From Aphelocoma coerulescens (taxonomy: Eukaryota; Chordata; Aves; Passeriformes; Corvidae): DNA of 64,000 bases. Below, in pieces: positions 7,381 through 20,430 of this stretch. Each line of letters begins with the position of its first letter. Position 1 is the stretch's first letter. The DNA is taken from contig NC_091014.1 of assembly GCF_041296385.1 (NCBI RefSeq), positions 49,060,078 through 49,124,077 on the forward strand, read 5' to 3'. The position numbers and the translations under genes were made by a program. The notes beneath the pieces were generated by a model. That model did not search any database. It had not been told where the DNA came from and saw only the letters and a program-made list of their open reading frames with translations.

Positions 7381-10300
7381 TTGAGAAATCCACAAAGCCA
7401 GGAGCTCCAGGGATACTCCCCATGCGAAAGGCAGGCCAAGCTTATCGCAGCACAGCCAAAACCTTGCTCCCACTTCTTCATTCTTCTTGGAAGTCGCCAC
7501 AACCCAATGCCTGATTTCTGGCTCAAACTAGGGTTAGGGTTAGGGTTAGGGTTATGCCTAGGGTAAGGTTTGAGAAAACCACAAAGCCAGGAGCTCCAGG
7601 GACACTCACCATGTGAAAGGCAGGCCAAGTTGAGCACGATACAGTTAAAAGCTTGCTCCCTCTTCTTCTTTCTGCTTGGAACTCGCCGCCGCCCAATGCC
7701 CCATTTCTGGCTCCAACTAGGATTATGGTCGTGGTTACACCTAGTGTTAGGGTTTGAGAAATCCACAAAGCCAGGAGCTCCAGGGATACTCAGCATGCGA
7801 AAGGCAGGCCAAGCTTATCGCAGCACAGCCAAAACCTTGCTCCCTCTTCTTCATTCTTCTTGGAAGTCGCCACAACCCAATGCCTGATTTCTGGCTCAAT
7901 CTAGAGTTAGGGTTAGGATTAGGGTTACGCCTAGGGTAAGGTTTGAGAAAACCACAAAGCCAGGAGCTCCAGGGATACTCAGCATGCGAAAGGCAGGCCA
8001 AGCTTATCGCAGCACAGCCAAAACCTTGCTCCCTCTTCTTCATTCTTATTGGAATTCACCACAGCCCAATGCCTGATTTCTGGCTCAAACTAGGCTTAGG
8101 GTTACGCCTAGGGTTAGGCTTGAGAAAACCACAAAGCCAGGAGCTCCAGGGACACTCCCCATGCGAAAGGCAGGCCAAGCTTATCGCAGCACAGCCAAAA
8201 CCTTGCTCCCTCTTCTTCATTCTTCTTGGAAGTCGCCACAACCCAATGCCTGATTTCTGGCTCAAACTAGGGTTAGGGTTAGGGTTAGGGTTACGCCTAG
8301 GGTTAGGCTTGAGAAAACCACAAAGCCAGGAGCTCCAGGGACACCCACCATGTGAAAGGCAGGCCAAGTTGAGCACGATACAGTTAAAACCTTGCTCCCT
8401 CTTCTTCTTTCTGCTTGGAACTCGCTGCCGCCCAATGCCCCATTTCTGGCTCAAAATAGGGTTATGGTCGTGGTTACACCTAGTGTTAGGCTTTGAGAAA
8501 TCCACAAAGCCAGGAGCTCCAGGGATACTCCCCATGCGAAAGGCAGGCCAAGCTTATCGCAGCACAAGCAAAACCTTGCTCCCACTTCTTCATTCTTATT
8601 GGAATTCACCACAGCCCAATGCCCGATTTCTGGCTCAAACTAGGGTTAGGGTTACGCCTAGGGTTAGGCTTGAGAAAACCACAAAGCCAGGAGCTCCAGG
8701 GACACTCACCATGCAAAAGGCAGGCCACGTTGAGCACGATACAGCCAAAACCTTGCTCCCTCTTCTTCATTCTTCTTGGAAGTCGCCACAACCCAATGCC
8801 TGATTTCTGGCTCAATCTAGGGTTAGGGTTAGGGTTAGGGTTACGCCTAGGGTTAGGCTTGAGAAAACCACAAAGCCAGGAGCTCCAGGGATACTCCCCA
8901 TGCGAAAGGCAGGCCAAGCTTATCGCAGCACAGCCAAAACCTTGCTCCCACTTCTTCATTCTTCTTGGAAGTCGCCACAACCCAATGCCTGATTTCTGGC
9001 TCAAACTAGGGTTAGGGTTAGGGTTAGGGTTATGCCTAGGGTAAGGTTTGAGAAAACCACAAAGCCAGGAGCTCCAGGGACACTCACCATGTGAAAGGCA
9101 GGCCAAGTTGAGCACGATACAGTTAAAAGCTTGCTCCCTCTTCTTCTTTCTGCTTGGAACTCGCCGCCGCCCAATGCCCCATTTCTGGCTCCAACTAGGA
9201 TTATGGTCGTGGTTACACCTAGTGTTAGGGTTTGAGAAATCCACAAAGCCAGGAGCTCCAGGGATACTCAGCATGCGAAAGGCAGGCCAAGCTTATCGCA
9301 GCACAGCCAAAACCTTGCTCCCTCTTCTTCATTCTTCTTGGAAGTCGCCACAACCCAATGCCTGATTTCTGGCTCAATCTAGAGTTAGGGTTAGGATTAG
9401 GGTTACGCCTAGGGTAAGGTTTGAGAAAACCACAAAGCCAGGAGCTCCAGGGATACTCAGCATGCGAAAGGCAGGCCAAGCTTATCGCAGCACAGCCAAA
9501 ACCTTGCTCCCACTTCTTCATTCTTATTGGAATTCACCACAGCCCAATGCCCGATTTCTGGCTCAAACTAGGCTTAGGGTTACGCCTAGGGTTAGGCTTG
9601 AGAAAACCACAAAGCCAGGAGCTCCAGGGACACTCCCCATGCGAAAGGCAGGCCAAGCTTATCGCAGCACAGCCAAAACCTTGCTCCCTCTTCTTCATTC
9701 TTCTTGGAAGTCGCCACAACCCAATGCCTGATTTCTGGCTCAAACTAGGGTTAGGGTTAGGGTTAGGGTTACGCCTAGGGTTAGGCTTGAGAAAACCACA
9801 AAGCCAGGAGCTCCAGGGACACCCACCATGTGAAAGGCAGGCCAAGTTGAGCACGATACAGTTAAAACCTTGCTCCCTCTTCTTCTTTCTGCTTGGAACT
9901 CGCTGCCGCCCAATGCCCCATTTCTGGCTCAAAATAGGGTTATGGTCGTGGTTACACCTAGTGTTAGGCTTTGAGAAATCCACAAAGCCAGGAGCTCCAG
10001 GGATACTCCCCATGCGAAAGGCAGGCCAAGCTTATCGCAGCACAAGCAAAACCTTGCTCCCACTTCTTCATTCTTATTGGAATTCACCACAGCCCAATGC
10101 CCGATTTCTGGCTCAAACTAGGGTTAGGGTTACGCCTAGGGTTAGGCTTGAGAAAACCACAAAGCCAGGAGCTCCAGGGACACTCACCATGCGAAAGGCA
10201 GGCCAAGTTGAGCACGATACAGTTAAAACCTTGCTCCCTCTTCTTCTTTCTGCTTGGAACTTGCCGCCGCCCAATGCCCCATTTCTGGCCCTAACTTCGG

Positions 10301-11241
10301 TTATGTTTATGGTTACACCTAGTGTTAGGATTTGAGAAATCCACAAAGCCAGGAGCTCCAGGGATACTCAGCATGCGAAAGGCAGGCCAAGCTTATCGCA
10401 GCACAGCCAAAACCTTGCTCCCACTTCTTCATTCTTCTTGGAAGTCGCCACAACCCAATGCCTGATTTCTGGCTCAAACTAGGGTTAGGGTTACGCCTAG
10501 GGTTAGGCTTGAGAAAACCACAAAGCCAGGAGCTCCAGGGACACTCACCATGCGAAAGGCAGGCCAAGTTGAGCACGATACAGTTAAAACCTTGCTCCCT
10601 CTTCTTCTTTCTGCTTGGAACTTGCCGCCGCCCAATGCCCCATTTCTGGCCCTAACTTCGGTTATGTTTATGGTTACACCTAGTGTTAGGATTTGAGAAA
10701 TCCACAAAGCCAGGAGCTCCAGGGATACTCAGCATGCGAAAGGCAGGCCAAGCTTATCGCAGCACAGCCAAAACCTTGCTCCCACTTCTTCATTCTTCTT
10801 GGAAGTCGCCACAACCCAATGCCTGATTTCTGGCTCAATCTAGGGTTAGGGTTAGGGTTAGGGTTATGCCTAGGGTAAGGCTTGAGAAAACCACAAAGCC
10901 AGGAGCTCCAGGGACACTCCCCATGCGAAAGGCAGGCCAAGCTTATCGCAGCACAGCCAAAACCTTGCTCCCTCTTCTTCATTCTTCTTGGAACTTGCCA
11001 CAGCCCAATGCCCGATTTCTGGCTCAAACTAGGGTTAGGGTTACGCCTAGGGTTAGGCTTGAGAAAACCACAAAGCCAGGAGCTCCAGGGACACTCACCA
11101 TGCGAAAGGCAGGCCAAGTTGAGCACGATACAGTTAAAACCTTGCTCCCTCTTCTTCTTTCTGCTTGGAACTCACCGTCGCCCAATGCCCCATTTCTGGC
11201 TCAAACTAGGTTATGCTTATGGTTACACCTAGTGTTAGGAC
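7381..11241 (+). repeat. Mixed A/B segment before the repeated left block
   Basis: Starts 7381, 7570, 7754, 7943, 8120, 8309, 8493, 8670, 8859, 9048, 9232, 9421, 9598, 9787, 9971, 10148, 10332, 10509, 10693, 10882, 11059. Two runs offset by 1478 bp (7570 and 9048 onward) share the order B, decayed-tail A189, A177, A189, B184, A-prime 177. Two A189 units stand side by side at 8670 and 8859, and 10148-10692 alternates B, A177, B. The whole segment recurs 24,612 bp downstream. Confidence 0.83.
11059..11241 (+). repeat. B monomer shortened to 183 bp
   Basis: The tail reads CAAACTAGGTTATGC then TTATGG, TTACACC, TAGTGTTAGGAC. One G of the usual TAGGGT or TAGGAT hexamer is missing, so the unit is 183 bp and does not shift the reading frame. 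The same ending opens the window (1-22) and recurs before 35854. Confidence 0.85.
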
Positions 11242-13086
11242 TTGAGAAATCCACAAAGCCAGGAGCTCCAGGGATACTCCCCATGCGAAAGGCAGGCCAA
11301 GCTTATCGCAGCACAGCCAAAACCTTGCTCCCTCTTCTTCATTCTTCTTGGAAGTCGCCACAACCCAATGCCTGATTTCTGGCTCAATCTAGGGTTAGGG
11401 TTAGGGTTAGGGTTACGCCTAGGGTTAGGCTTGAGAAACCCACAAAGCCAGGAGCTCCAGGGATACTCACCATGCGAAAGGCAGGCCAAGCTTATCGCAG
11501 CACAAGCAAAACCTTGCTCCCTCTTCTTCATTCTTCTTGGAACTTGCCACAGCCCAATGCCCGATTTCTGTCTCAATCTAGGGTTAGGGTTACGCCTAGG
11601 GTTAGGCTTGAGAAAACCACAAAGCCAGGAGCTCCAGGGACACTCACCATGCGAAAGGCAGGCCAAGTTGAGCACGATACAGTTAAAACCTTGCTCCCTC
11701 TTCTTCTTTCTGCTTGGAACTCGCCGCCGCCCAATGCCACATTTCTGGCTCAAAATAGGGTTATGGTCGTGGTTACACCTAGTGTTAGGCTTTGAGAAAT
11801 CCACAAAGCCAGGAGCTCCAGGGATACTCAGCATGCGAAAGGCAGGCCAAGCTTATCGCAGCACAAGCAAAACCTTGCTCCCTCTTCTTCATTCTTCTTG
11901 GAACTTGCCACAGCCCAATGCCCGATTTCTGTCTCAATCTAGGGTTAGGGTTAGGGTTAGGGTTACGCCTAGGGTTAGGCTTGAGAAAACCACAAAGCCA
12001 GGAGCTCCAGGGATACTCCCCATGCGAAAGGCAGGCCAAGCTTATCGCAGCACAGCCAAAACCTTGCTCCCACTTCTTCATTCTTATTGGAATTCACCAC
12101 AGCCCAATGCCCGATTTCTGGCTCAAACTAGGGTTAGGGTTACGCCTAGGGTTAGGCTTGAGAAAACCACAAAGCCAGGAGCTCCAGGGACACTCACCAT
12201 GCGAAAGGCAGGCCAAGTTGAGCACGATACAGTTAAAACCTTGCTCCCTCTTCTTCTTTCTGCTTGGAACTTGCCGCCGCCCAATGCCCCATTTCTGGCC
12301 CTAACTTCGGTTATGTTTATGGTTACACCTAGTGTTAGGATTTGAGAAATCCACAAAGCCAGGAGCTCCAGGGATACTCAGCATGCGAAAGGCAGGCCAA
12401 GCTTATCGCAGCACAGCCAAAACCTTGCTCCCACTTCTTCATTCTTCTTGGAAGTCGCCACAACCCAATGCCTGATTTCTGGCTCAAACTAGGGTTAGGG
12501 TTAGGGTTAGGGTTATGCCTAGGGTAAGGTTTGAGAAAACCACAAAGCCAGGAGCTCCAGGGACACTCACCATGTGAAAGGCAGGCCAAGTTGAGCACGA
12601 TACAGTTAAAAGCTTGCTCCCTCTTCTTCTTTCTGCTTGGAACTCGCCGCCGCCCAATGCCCCATTTCTGGCTCCAACTAGGATTATGGTCGTGGTTACA
12701 CCTAGTGTTAGGGTTTGAGAAATCCACAAAGCCAGGAGCTCCAGGGATACTCCCCATGCGAAAGGCAGGCCAAGCTTATCGCAGCACAGCCAAAACCTTG
12801 CTCCCTCTTCTTCTTTCTGCTTGGAACTTGCCACAGCCCAATGCCCGATTTCTGGCTCAAACTAGGGTTAGGGTTAGGGTTACGCCTAGGGTTAGGCTTG
12901 AGAAAACCACAAAGCCAGGAGCTCCAGGGACACTCACCATGCAAAAGGCAGGCCACGTTGAGCACGATACAGCCAAAACCTTGCTCCCTCTTCTTCATTC
13001 TTCTTGGAAGTCGCCACAACCCAATGCCTGATTTCTGGCTCAATCTAGGGTTAGGGTTAGGGTTAGGGTTACGCCTAGGGTTAGGC

Positions 13087-13263
13087 TTGAGAAACCCACA
13101 AAGCCAGGAGCTCCCGGGATACTCCCCATGCGAAAGGCAGGCCAAGCTGATCGCAGCACAGCCAAAACCTTGCTCCCACTTCTTCATTCTTATTGGAATT
13201 CACCACAGCCCAATGCCCGATTTCTGGCTCAAACTAGGGTTAGGGTTACGCCTAGGGTTAGGC
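13087..13263 (+). repeat. A177 monomer with SmaI site (marker unit)
   Basis: Carries GAGAAACCC, a CCCGGG site at 13113-13118 replacing the usual CCAGGG, and AAGCTGATCGC, which destroys the HindIII site. It recurs at 16393, 21354, 24660, 27959, 37699, 41005, 45978, 49284, 51849, 56810, 60116 and 63415, thirteen units in all. It is a good landmark for the long-range periodicity because each copy has the same three linked changes. Confidence 0.9.
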
Positions 13264-13624
13264 TTGAGAAAACCACAAAGTCAGGAGCTCCAGGGACACC
13301 CACCATGCGAAAGGCAGGCCAAGTTGAGCACGATACAGTTAAAACCTTGCTCCCTCTTCTTCTTTCTGCTTGGAACTCGCTGCCGCCCAATGCCCCATTT
13401 CTGGCTCAAAATAGGGTTATGGTCGTGGTTACACCTAGTGTTAGGCTTTGAGAAATCCACAAAGCCAGGAGCTCCAGGGATACTCCCCATGCGAAAGGCA
13501 GGCCAAGCTTATCGCAGCACAAGCAAAACCTTGCTCCCTCTTCTTCATTCTTCTTGGAACTTGCCACAGCCCAATGCCCGATTTCTGGCTCAATCTAGGG
13601 TTAGGGTTACGCCTAGGGTTAGGC

Positions 13625-13807
13625 TTGAGAAAACCACAAAGCCAGGAGCTCCAGGGACACTCACCATGCGAAAGGCAGGCCAAGTTGAGCACGATACAGT
13701 TAAAACCGTGCTCCCTCTTCTTCTTTCTGCTTGGAACTCGCCGTCGCCCAATGCCCCATTTCTGGCTCAAACTAGGTTATGGTTATGGTTACACCGAGTG
13801 TTAGGGT
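13625..13807 (+). repeat. B monomer, 183 bp, ACACCGAGTG subtype
   Basis: The tail reads CAAACTAGGTTATGG, TTATGG, TTACACCGAGTG, with one base missing from the first hexamer; the body has AAAACCGTGC. The unit at 16931 (and 41543, 52387) is the same subtype but reads AAACATGG instead of AAACTAGG. The AAACTAGG form is at 13625, 21892, 38237, 46516 and 57348. Confidence 0.84.
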
Positions 13808-16800
13808 TTGAGAAATCCACAAAGCCAGGAGCTCCAGGGATACTCAGCATGCGAAAGGCAGGCCAAGCTTATCGCAGCACAGCCAAAACCTTGCTCCCTC
13901 TTCTTCATTCTTCTTGGAAGTCGCCACAACCCAATGCCTGATTTCTGGCTCAATCTAGGGTTAGGGTTAGGGTTAGGGTTACGCCTAGGGTTAGGCTTGA
14001 GAAAACCACAAAGCCAGGAGCTCCAGAGATACTCCCCATGCGAAAGGCAGGCCAAGCTTATCGCAGCACAGCCAAAACCTTGCTCCCACTTCTTCATTCT
14101 TCTTGGAATTTGATACAGCCTAATGCCCGATTTCTGGCTCAATCTAGGGTTAGGGTTACCCCTAGGGTTAGGCTTGAGAAAACCACAAAGCCAGGAGCTC
14201 CAGGGACACTCACCATGCGAAAGGCAGGCCAAGTTGAGCACGATACAGTTAAAACCTTGCTCCCTCTTCTTCTTTCTGCTTGGAACGCGCCGTCGCCCAA
14301 TGCCCCATTTCTGGCCCTAACTTCGGTTATGTTTATGGTTACACCTAGTGTTAGGATTTGAGAAATCCACAAAGCCAGGAGCTCCAGGGATACTCCCCAT
14401 GCGAAAGGCAGGCCAAGCTTATCGCAGCACAGCCAAAACCTTGCTCCCACTTCTTCATTCTTCTTGGAAGTCGCCACAACCCAATGCCTGATTTCTGGCT
14501 CAAACTAGGGTTAGGGTTAGGGTTAGGGTTATGCCTAGGGTAAGGTTTGAGAAAACCACAAAGCCAGGAGCTCCAGGGACACTCACCATGTGAAAGGCAG
14601 GCCAAGTTGAGCACGATACAGTTAAAAGCTTGCTCCCTCTTCTTCTTTCTGCTTGGAACTCGCCGCCGCCCAATGCCCCATTTCTGGCTCCAACTAGGAT
14701 TATGGTCGTGGTTACACCTAGTGTTAGGGTTTGAGAAATCCACAAAGCCAGGAGCTCCAGGGATACTCAGCATGCGAAAGGCAGGCCAAGCTTATCGCAG
14801 CACAGCCAAAACCTTGCTCCCTCCTCTTCATTCTTCTTGGAAGTCGCCACAACCCAATGCCTGATTTCTGGCTCAATCTAGAGTTAGGGTTAGGATTAGG
14901 GTTACGCCTAGGGTAAGGTTTGAGAAAACCACAAAGCCAGGAGCTCCAGGGATACTCAGCATGCGAAAGGCAGGCCAAGCTTATCGCAGCACAGCCAAAA
15001 CCTTGCTCCCACTTCTTCATTCTTATTGGAATTCACCACAGCCCAATGCCTGATTTCTGGCTCAAACTAGGCTTAGGGTTACGCCTAGGGTTAGGCTTGA
15101 GAAAACCACAAAGCCAGGAGCTCCAGGGACACTCCCCATGCGAAAGGCAGGCCAAGCTTATCGCAGCACAGCCAAAACCTTGCTCCCTCTTCTTCATTCT
15201 TCTTGGAAGTCGCCACAACCCAATGCCTGATTTCTGGCTCAAACTAGGGTTAGGGTTAGGGTTAGGGTTACGCCTAGGGTTAGGCTTGAGAAAACCACAA
15301 AGCCAGGAGCTCCAGGGACACCCACCATGTGAAAGGCAGGCCAAGTTGAGCACGATACAGTTAAAACCTTGCTCCCTCTTCTTCTTTCTGCTTGGAACTC
15401 GCTGCCGCCCAATGCCCCATTTCTGGCTCAAAATAGGGTTATGGTCGTGGTTACACCTAGTGTTAGGCTTTGAGAAATCCACAAAGCCAGGAGCTCCAGG
15501 GATACTCCCCATGCGAAAGGCAGGCCAAGCTTATCGCAGCACAAGCAAAACCTTGCTCCCACTTCTTCATTCTTATTGGAATTCACCACAGCCCAATGCC
15601 CGATTTCTGGCTCAAACTAGGGTTAGGGTTACGCCTAGGGTTAGGCTTGAGAAAACCACAAAGCCAGGAGCTCCAGGGACACTCACCATGCGAAAGGCAG
15701 GCCAAGTTGAGCACGATACAGTTAAAACCTTGCTCCCTCTTCTTCTTTCTGCTTGGAACTTGCCGCCGCCCAATGCCCCATTTCTGGCCCTAACTTCGGT
15801 TATGTTTATGGTTACACCTAGTGTTAGGATTTGAGAAATCCACAAAGCCAGGAGCTCCAGGGATACTCAGCATGCGAAAGGCAGGCCAAGCTTATCGCAG
15901 CACAGCCAAAACCTTGCTCCCACTTCTTCATTCTTCTTGGAAGTCGCCACAACCCAATGCCTGATTTCTGGCTCAAACTAGGGTTAGGGTTAGGGTTAGG
16001 GTTATGCCTAGGGTAAGGTTTGAGAAAACCACAAAGCCAGGAGCTCCAGGGACACTCACCATGTGAAAGGCAGGCCAAGTTGAGCACGATACAGTTAAAA
16101 GCTTGCTCCCTCTTCTTCTTTCTGCTTGGAACTCGCCGCCGCCCAATGCCCCATTTCTGGCTCCAACTAGGATTATGGTCGTGGTTACACCTAGTGTTAG
16201 GGTTTGAGAAATCCACAAAGCCAGGAGCTCCAGGGATACTCAGCATGCGAAAGGCAGGCCAAGCTTATCGCAGCACAGCCAAAACCTTGCTCCCACTTCT
16301 TCATTCTTCTTGGAAGTCGCCACAACCCAATGCCTGATTTCTGGCTCAATCTAGGGTTAGGGTTAGGGTTAGGGTTACGCCTAGGGTTAGGCTTGAGAAA
16401 CCCACAAAGCCAGGAGCTCCCGGGATACTCCCCATGCGAAAGGCAGGCCAAGCTGATCGCAGCACAGCCAAAACCTTGCTCCCACTTCTTCATTCTTATT
16501 GGAATTCACCACAGCCCAATGCCCGATTTCTGGCTCAAACTAGGGTTAGGGTTACGCCTAGGGTTAGGCTTGAGAAAACCACAAAGTCAGGAGCTCCAGG
16601 GACACCCACCATGCGAAAGGCAGGCCAAGTTGAGCACGATACAGTTAAAACCTTGCTCCCTCTTCTTCTTTCTGCTTGGAACTCGCTGCCGCCCAATGCC
16701 CCATTTCTGGCTCAAAATAGGGTTATGGTCGTGGTTACACCTAGTGTTAGGCTTTGAGAAATCCACAAAGCCAGGAGCTCCAGGGATACTCCCCATGCGA

Positions 16801-17479
16801 AAGGCAGGCCAAGCTTATCGCAGCACAAGCAAAACCTTGCTCCCTCTTCTTCATTCTTCTTGGAACTTGCCACAGCCCAATGCCCGATTTCTGGCTCAAT
16901 CTAGGGTTAGGGTTACGCCTAGGGTTAGGCTTGAGAAAACCACAAAGCCAGGAGCTCCAGGGACACTCACCATGCGAAAGGCAGGCCAAGTTGAGCACGA
17001 TACAGTTAAAACCGTGCTCCCTCTTCTTCTTTCTGCTTGGAACTCGCCGTCGCCCAATGCCCCATTTCTGGCTCAAACATGGTTATGGTTATGGTTACAC
17101 CGAGTGTTAGGGTTTGAGAAATCCACAAAGCCAGGAGCTCCAGGGATACTCAGCATGCGAAAGGCAGGCCAAGCTTATCGCAGCACAGCCAAAACCTTGC
17201 TCCCTCTTCTTCATTCTTCTTGGAAGTCGCCACAACCCAATGCCTGATTTCTGGCTCAATCTAGGGTTAGGGTTAGGGTTAGGGTTACGCCTAGGGTTAG
17301 GCTTGAGAAACCCACAAAGCCAGGAGCTCCAGGGATACTCACCATGCGAAAGGCAGGCCAAGCTTATCGCAGCACAAGCAAAACCTTGCTCCCTCTTCTT
17401 CATTCTTCTTGGAACTTGCCACAGCCCAATGCCCGATTTCTGTCTCAATCTAGGGTTAGGGTTACGCCTAGGGTTAGGC

Positions 17480-17662
17480 TTGAGAAAACCACAAAGCCAG
17501 GAGCTCCAGGGACACTCACCATGCGAAAGGCAGGCCAAGTTGAGCACGATACAGTTAAAACCTTGCTCCCTCTTCTTCTTTCTGCTTGGAACTCGCTGCC
17601 GCCAATGCCACATTTCTGGCTCAAAATAGGGTTATGGTCGTGGTTACACCTAGTGTTAGGCT
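17480..17662 (+). repeat. B monomer, 183 bp, body deletion subtype
   Basis: One C is missing in the CTGCCGCCAATGCCAC stretch (normally GCCGCCCAATGC), so here the 1-bp loss is in the body and not in the tail. It is therefore an independent 183-bp B subtype. It recurs at 25564, 42092, 50188, 52936 and 61020. Confidence 0.85.
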
Positions 17663-18212
17663 TTGAGAAATCCACAAAGCCAGGAGCTCCAGGGATACTC
17701 AGCATGCGAAAGGCAGGCCAAGCTTATCGCAGCACAAGCAAAACCTTGCTCCCTCTTCTTCATTCTTCTTGGAACTTGCCACAGCCCAATGCCCAATTTC
17801 TGTCTCAATCTAGGGTTAGGGTTAGGGTTAGGGTTACGCCTAGGGTTAGGCTTGAGAAAACCACAAAGCCAGGAGCTCCAGGGATACTCCCCATGCGAAA
17901 GGCAGGCCAAGCTTATCGCAGCACAGCCAAAACCTTGCTCCCACTTCTTCATTCTTATTGGAATTCACCACAGCCCAATGCCCCATTTCTGGCTCAAACT
18001 AGGGTTAGGGTTACGCCTAGGGTTAGGCTTGAGAAAACCACAAAGCCAGGAGCTCCAGGGACACTCACCATGCGAAAGGCAGGCCAAGTTGAGCACGATA
18101 CAGTTAAAACCTTGCTCCCTCTTCTTCTTTCTGCTTGGAACTTGCCGCCGCCCAATGCCCCATTTCTGGCCCTAACTTCGGTTATGTTTATGGTTACACC
18201 TAGTGTTAGGAT

Positions 18213-19318
18213 TTGAGAAATCCACAAAGCCAGGAGCTCCAGGGATACTCAGCATGCGAAAGGCAGGCCAAGCTTATCGCAGCACAGCCAAAACCTTGCT
18301 CCCACTTCTTCATTCTTCTTGGAAGTCGCCACAACCCAATGCCTGATTTCTGGCTCAAACTAGGGTTAGGGTTAGGGTTAGGGTTATGCCTAGGGTAAGG
18401 TTTGAGAAAACCACAAAGCCAGGAGCTCCAGGGACACTCACCATGTGAAAGGCAGGCCAAGTTGAGCACGATACAGTTAAAAGCTTGCTCCCTCTTCTTC
18501 TTTCTGCTTGGAACTCGCCGCCGCCCAATGCCCCATTTCTGGCTCCAACTAGGATTATGGTCGTGGTTACACCTAGTGTTAGGGTTTGAGAAATCCACAA
18601 AGCCAGGAGCTCCAGGGATACTCCCCATGCGAAAGGCAGGCCAAGCTTATCGCAGCACAGCCAAAACCTTGCTCCCTCTTCTTCTTTCTGCTTGGAACTT
18701 GCCACAGCCCAATGCCCGATTTCTGGCTCAAACTAGGGTTAGGGTTAGGGTTACGCCTAGGGTTAGGCTTGAGAAAACCACAAAGCCAGGAGCTCCAGGG
18801 ACACTCACCATGCAAAAGGCAGGCCACGTTGAGCACGATACAGCCAAAACCTTGCTCCCTCTTCTTCATTCTTCTTGGAAGTCGCCACAACCCAATGCCT
18901 GATTTCTGGCTCAATCTAGGGTTAGGGTTAGGGTTAGGGTTACGCCTAGGGTTAGGCTTGAGAAAACCACAAAGCCAGGAGCTCCAGGGATACTCCCCAT
19001 GCGAAAGGCAGGCCAAGCTTATCGCAGCACAGCCAAAACCTTGCTCCCACTTCTTCATTCTTATTGGAATTCACCACAGCCCAATGCCCGATTTCTGGCT
19101 CAAACTAGGGTTAGGGTTACGCCTAGGGTTAGGCTTGAGAAAACCACAAAGCCAGGAGCTCCAGGGACACTCACCATGCGAAAGGCAGGCCAAGTTGAGC
19201 ACGATACAGTTAAAACCTTGCTCCCTCTTCTTCTTTCTGCTTGGAACTTGCCGCCGCCCAATGCCCCATTTCTGGCCCTAACTTCGGTTATGTTTATGGT
19301 TACACCTAGTGTTAGGAT
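18213..19318 (+). repeat. 1106-bp hexamer higher-order repeat
   Basis: Starts 18213, 18402, 18586, 18769, 18958 and 19135 repeat the types seen at 1123. Equivalents are 42837-43942 in copy 2 and 53669-54774 in copy 3. It is the only complete hexamer of this kind in the right half of the superrepeat. Confidence 0.88.
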
Positions 19319-20057
19319 TTGAGAAATCCACAAAGCCAGGAGCTCCAGGGATACTCCCCATGCGAAAGGCAGGCCAAGCTTATCGCAGCACAGCCAAAAC
19401 CTTGCTCCCACTTCTTCATTCTTCTTGGAAGTCGCCACAACCCAATGCCTGATTTCTGGCTCAAACTAGGGTTAGGGTTAGGGTTAGGGTTATGCCTAGG
19501 GTAAGGTTTGAGAAAACCACAAAGCCAGGAGCTCCAGGGACACTCACCATGTGAAAGGCAGGCCAAGTTGAGCACGATACAGTTAAAAGCTTGCTCCCTC
19601 TTCTTCTTTCTGCTTGGAACTCGCCGCCGCCCAATGCCCCATTTCTGGCTCCAACTAGGATTATGGTCGTGGTTACACCTAGTGTTAGGGTTTGAGAAAT
19701 CCACAAAGCCAGGAGCTCCAGGGATACTCAGCATGCGAAAGGCAGGCCAAGCTTATCGCAGCACAGCCAAAACCTTGCTCCCTCTTCTTCATTCTTCTTG
19801 GAAGTCGCCACAACCCAATGCCTGATTTCTGGCTCAATCTAGAGTTAGGGTTAGGATTAGGGTTACGCCTAGGGTAAGGTTTGAGAAAACCACAAAGCCA
19901 GGAGCTCCAGGGATACTCAGCATGCGAAAGGCAGGCCAAGCTTATCGCAGCACAGCCAAAACCTTGCTCCCACTTCTTCATTCTTATTGGAATTCACCAC
20001 AGCCCAATGCCTGATTTCTGGCTCAAACTAGGCTTAGGGTTACGCCTAGGGTTAGGC

Positions 20058-20246
20058 TTGAGAAAACCACAAAGCCAGGAGCTCCAGGGACACTCACCAT
20101 GCAAAAGGCAGGCCAAGCTTATCGCAGCACAGCCAAAACCTTGCTCCCTCTTCTTCATTCTTCTTGGAAGTCGCCACAACCCAATGCCTGATTTCTGGCT
20201 CAAACTAGGGTTAGGGTTAGGGTTAGGGTTACGCCTAGGGTTAGGC
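20058..20246 (+). repeat. Hybrid A189 monomer with CATGCAAAAGG start
   Basis: Begins like the B-A hybrid (GGGACACTCACC, CATGCAAAAGG) but switches to family A already at CCAAGCTTATCGC. The paralogous units at 9598, 15097 and 23364 read CACTCCCCATGCGAAAGG instead. The switch lies within GGCAGGCCA. Copies at 44682 and 55514 carry the same hybrid. Confidence 0.83.
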
Positions 20247-20430
20247 TTGAGAAAACCACAAAGCCAGGAGCTCCAGGGACACCCACCATGTGAAAGGCAG
20301 GCCAAGTTGAGCACGATACAGTTAAAACCTTGCTCCCTCTTCTTCTTTCTGCTTGGAACTCGCTGCCGCCCAATGCCTGATTTCTGGCTCAAAATAGGGT
20401 TATGGTCGTGGTTACACCTAGTGTTAGGCT
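20247..20430 (+). repeat. B monomer with short A-type patch
   Basis: At 20378-20379 this unit reads TG, giving GCCTGATTT as in family A, where copies 2 and 3 and the paralogues (8309, 9787, 15286, 23553) read GCCCCATTT. Two adjacent substitutions producing exactly the A sequence suggest a very short conversion rather than two mutations. Confidence 0.75.

Larger units (their letters stand above)
12990..16990 (+). repeat. 4.0-kb block, first copy
   Basis: Matches 21257-25257 at offset 8,267 bp, with matching monomer order from 13087 to 16931. It contains two sub-blocks 3,306 bp apart that share the SmaI-bearing monomer (13087 and 16393). The left limit is set by CTCCCT against CTCCCA at 12989/21256, the right limit by the switch from TTGAGC to CTTATC at 16991/25258. 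Confidence 0.86.
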
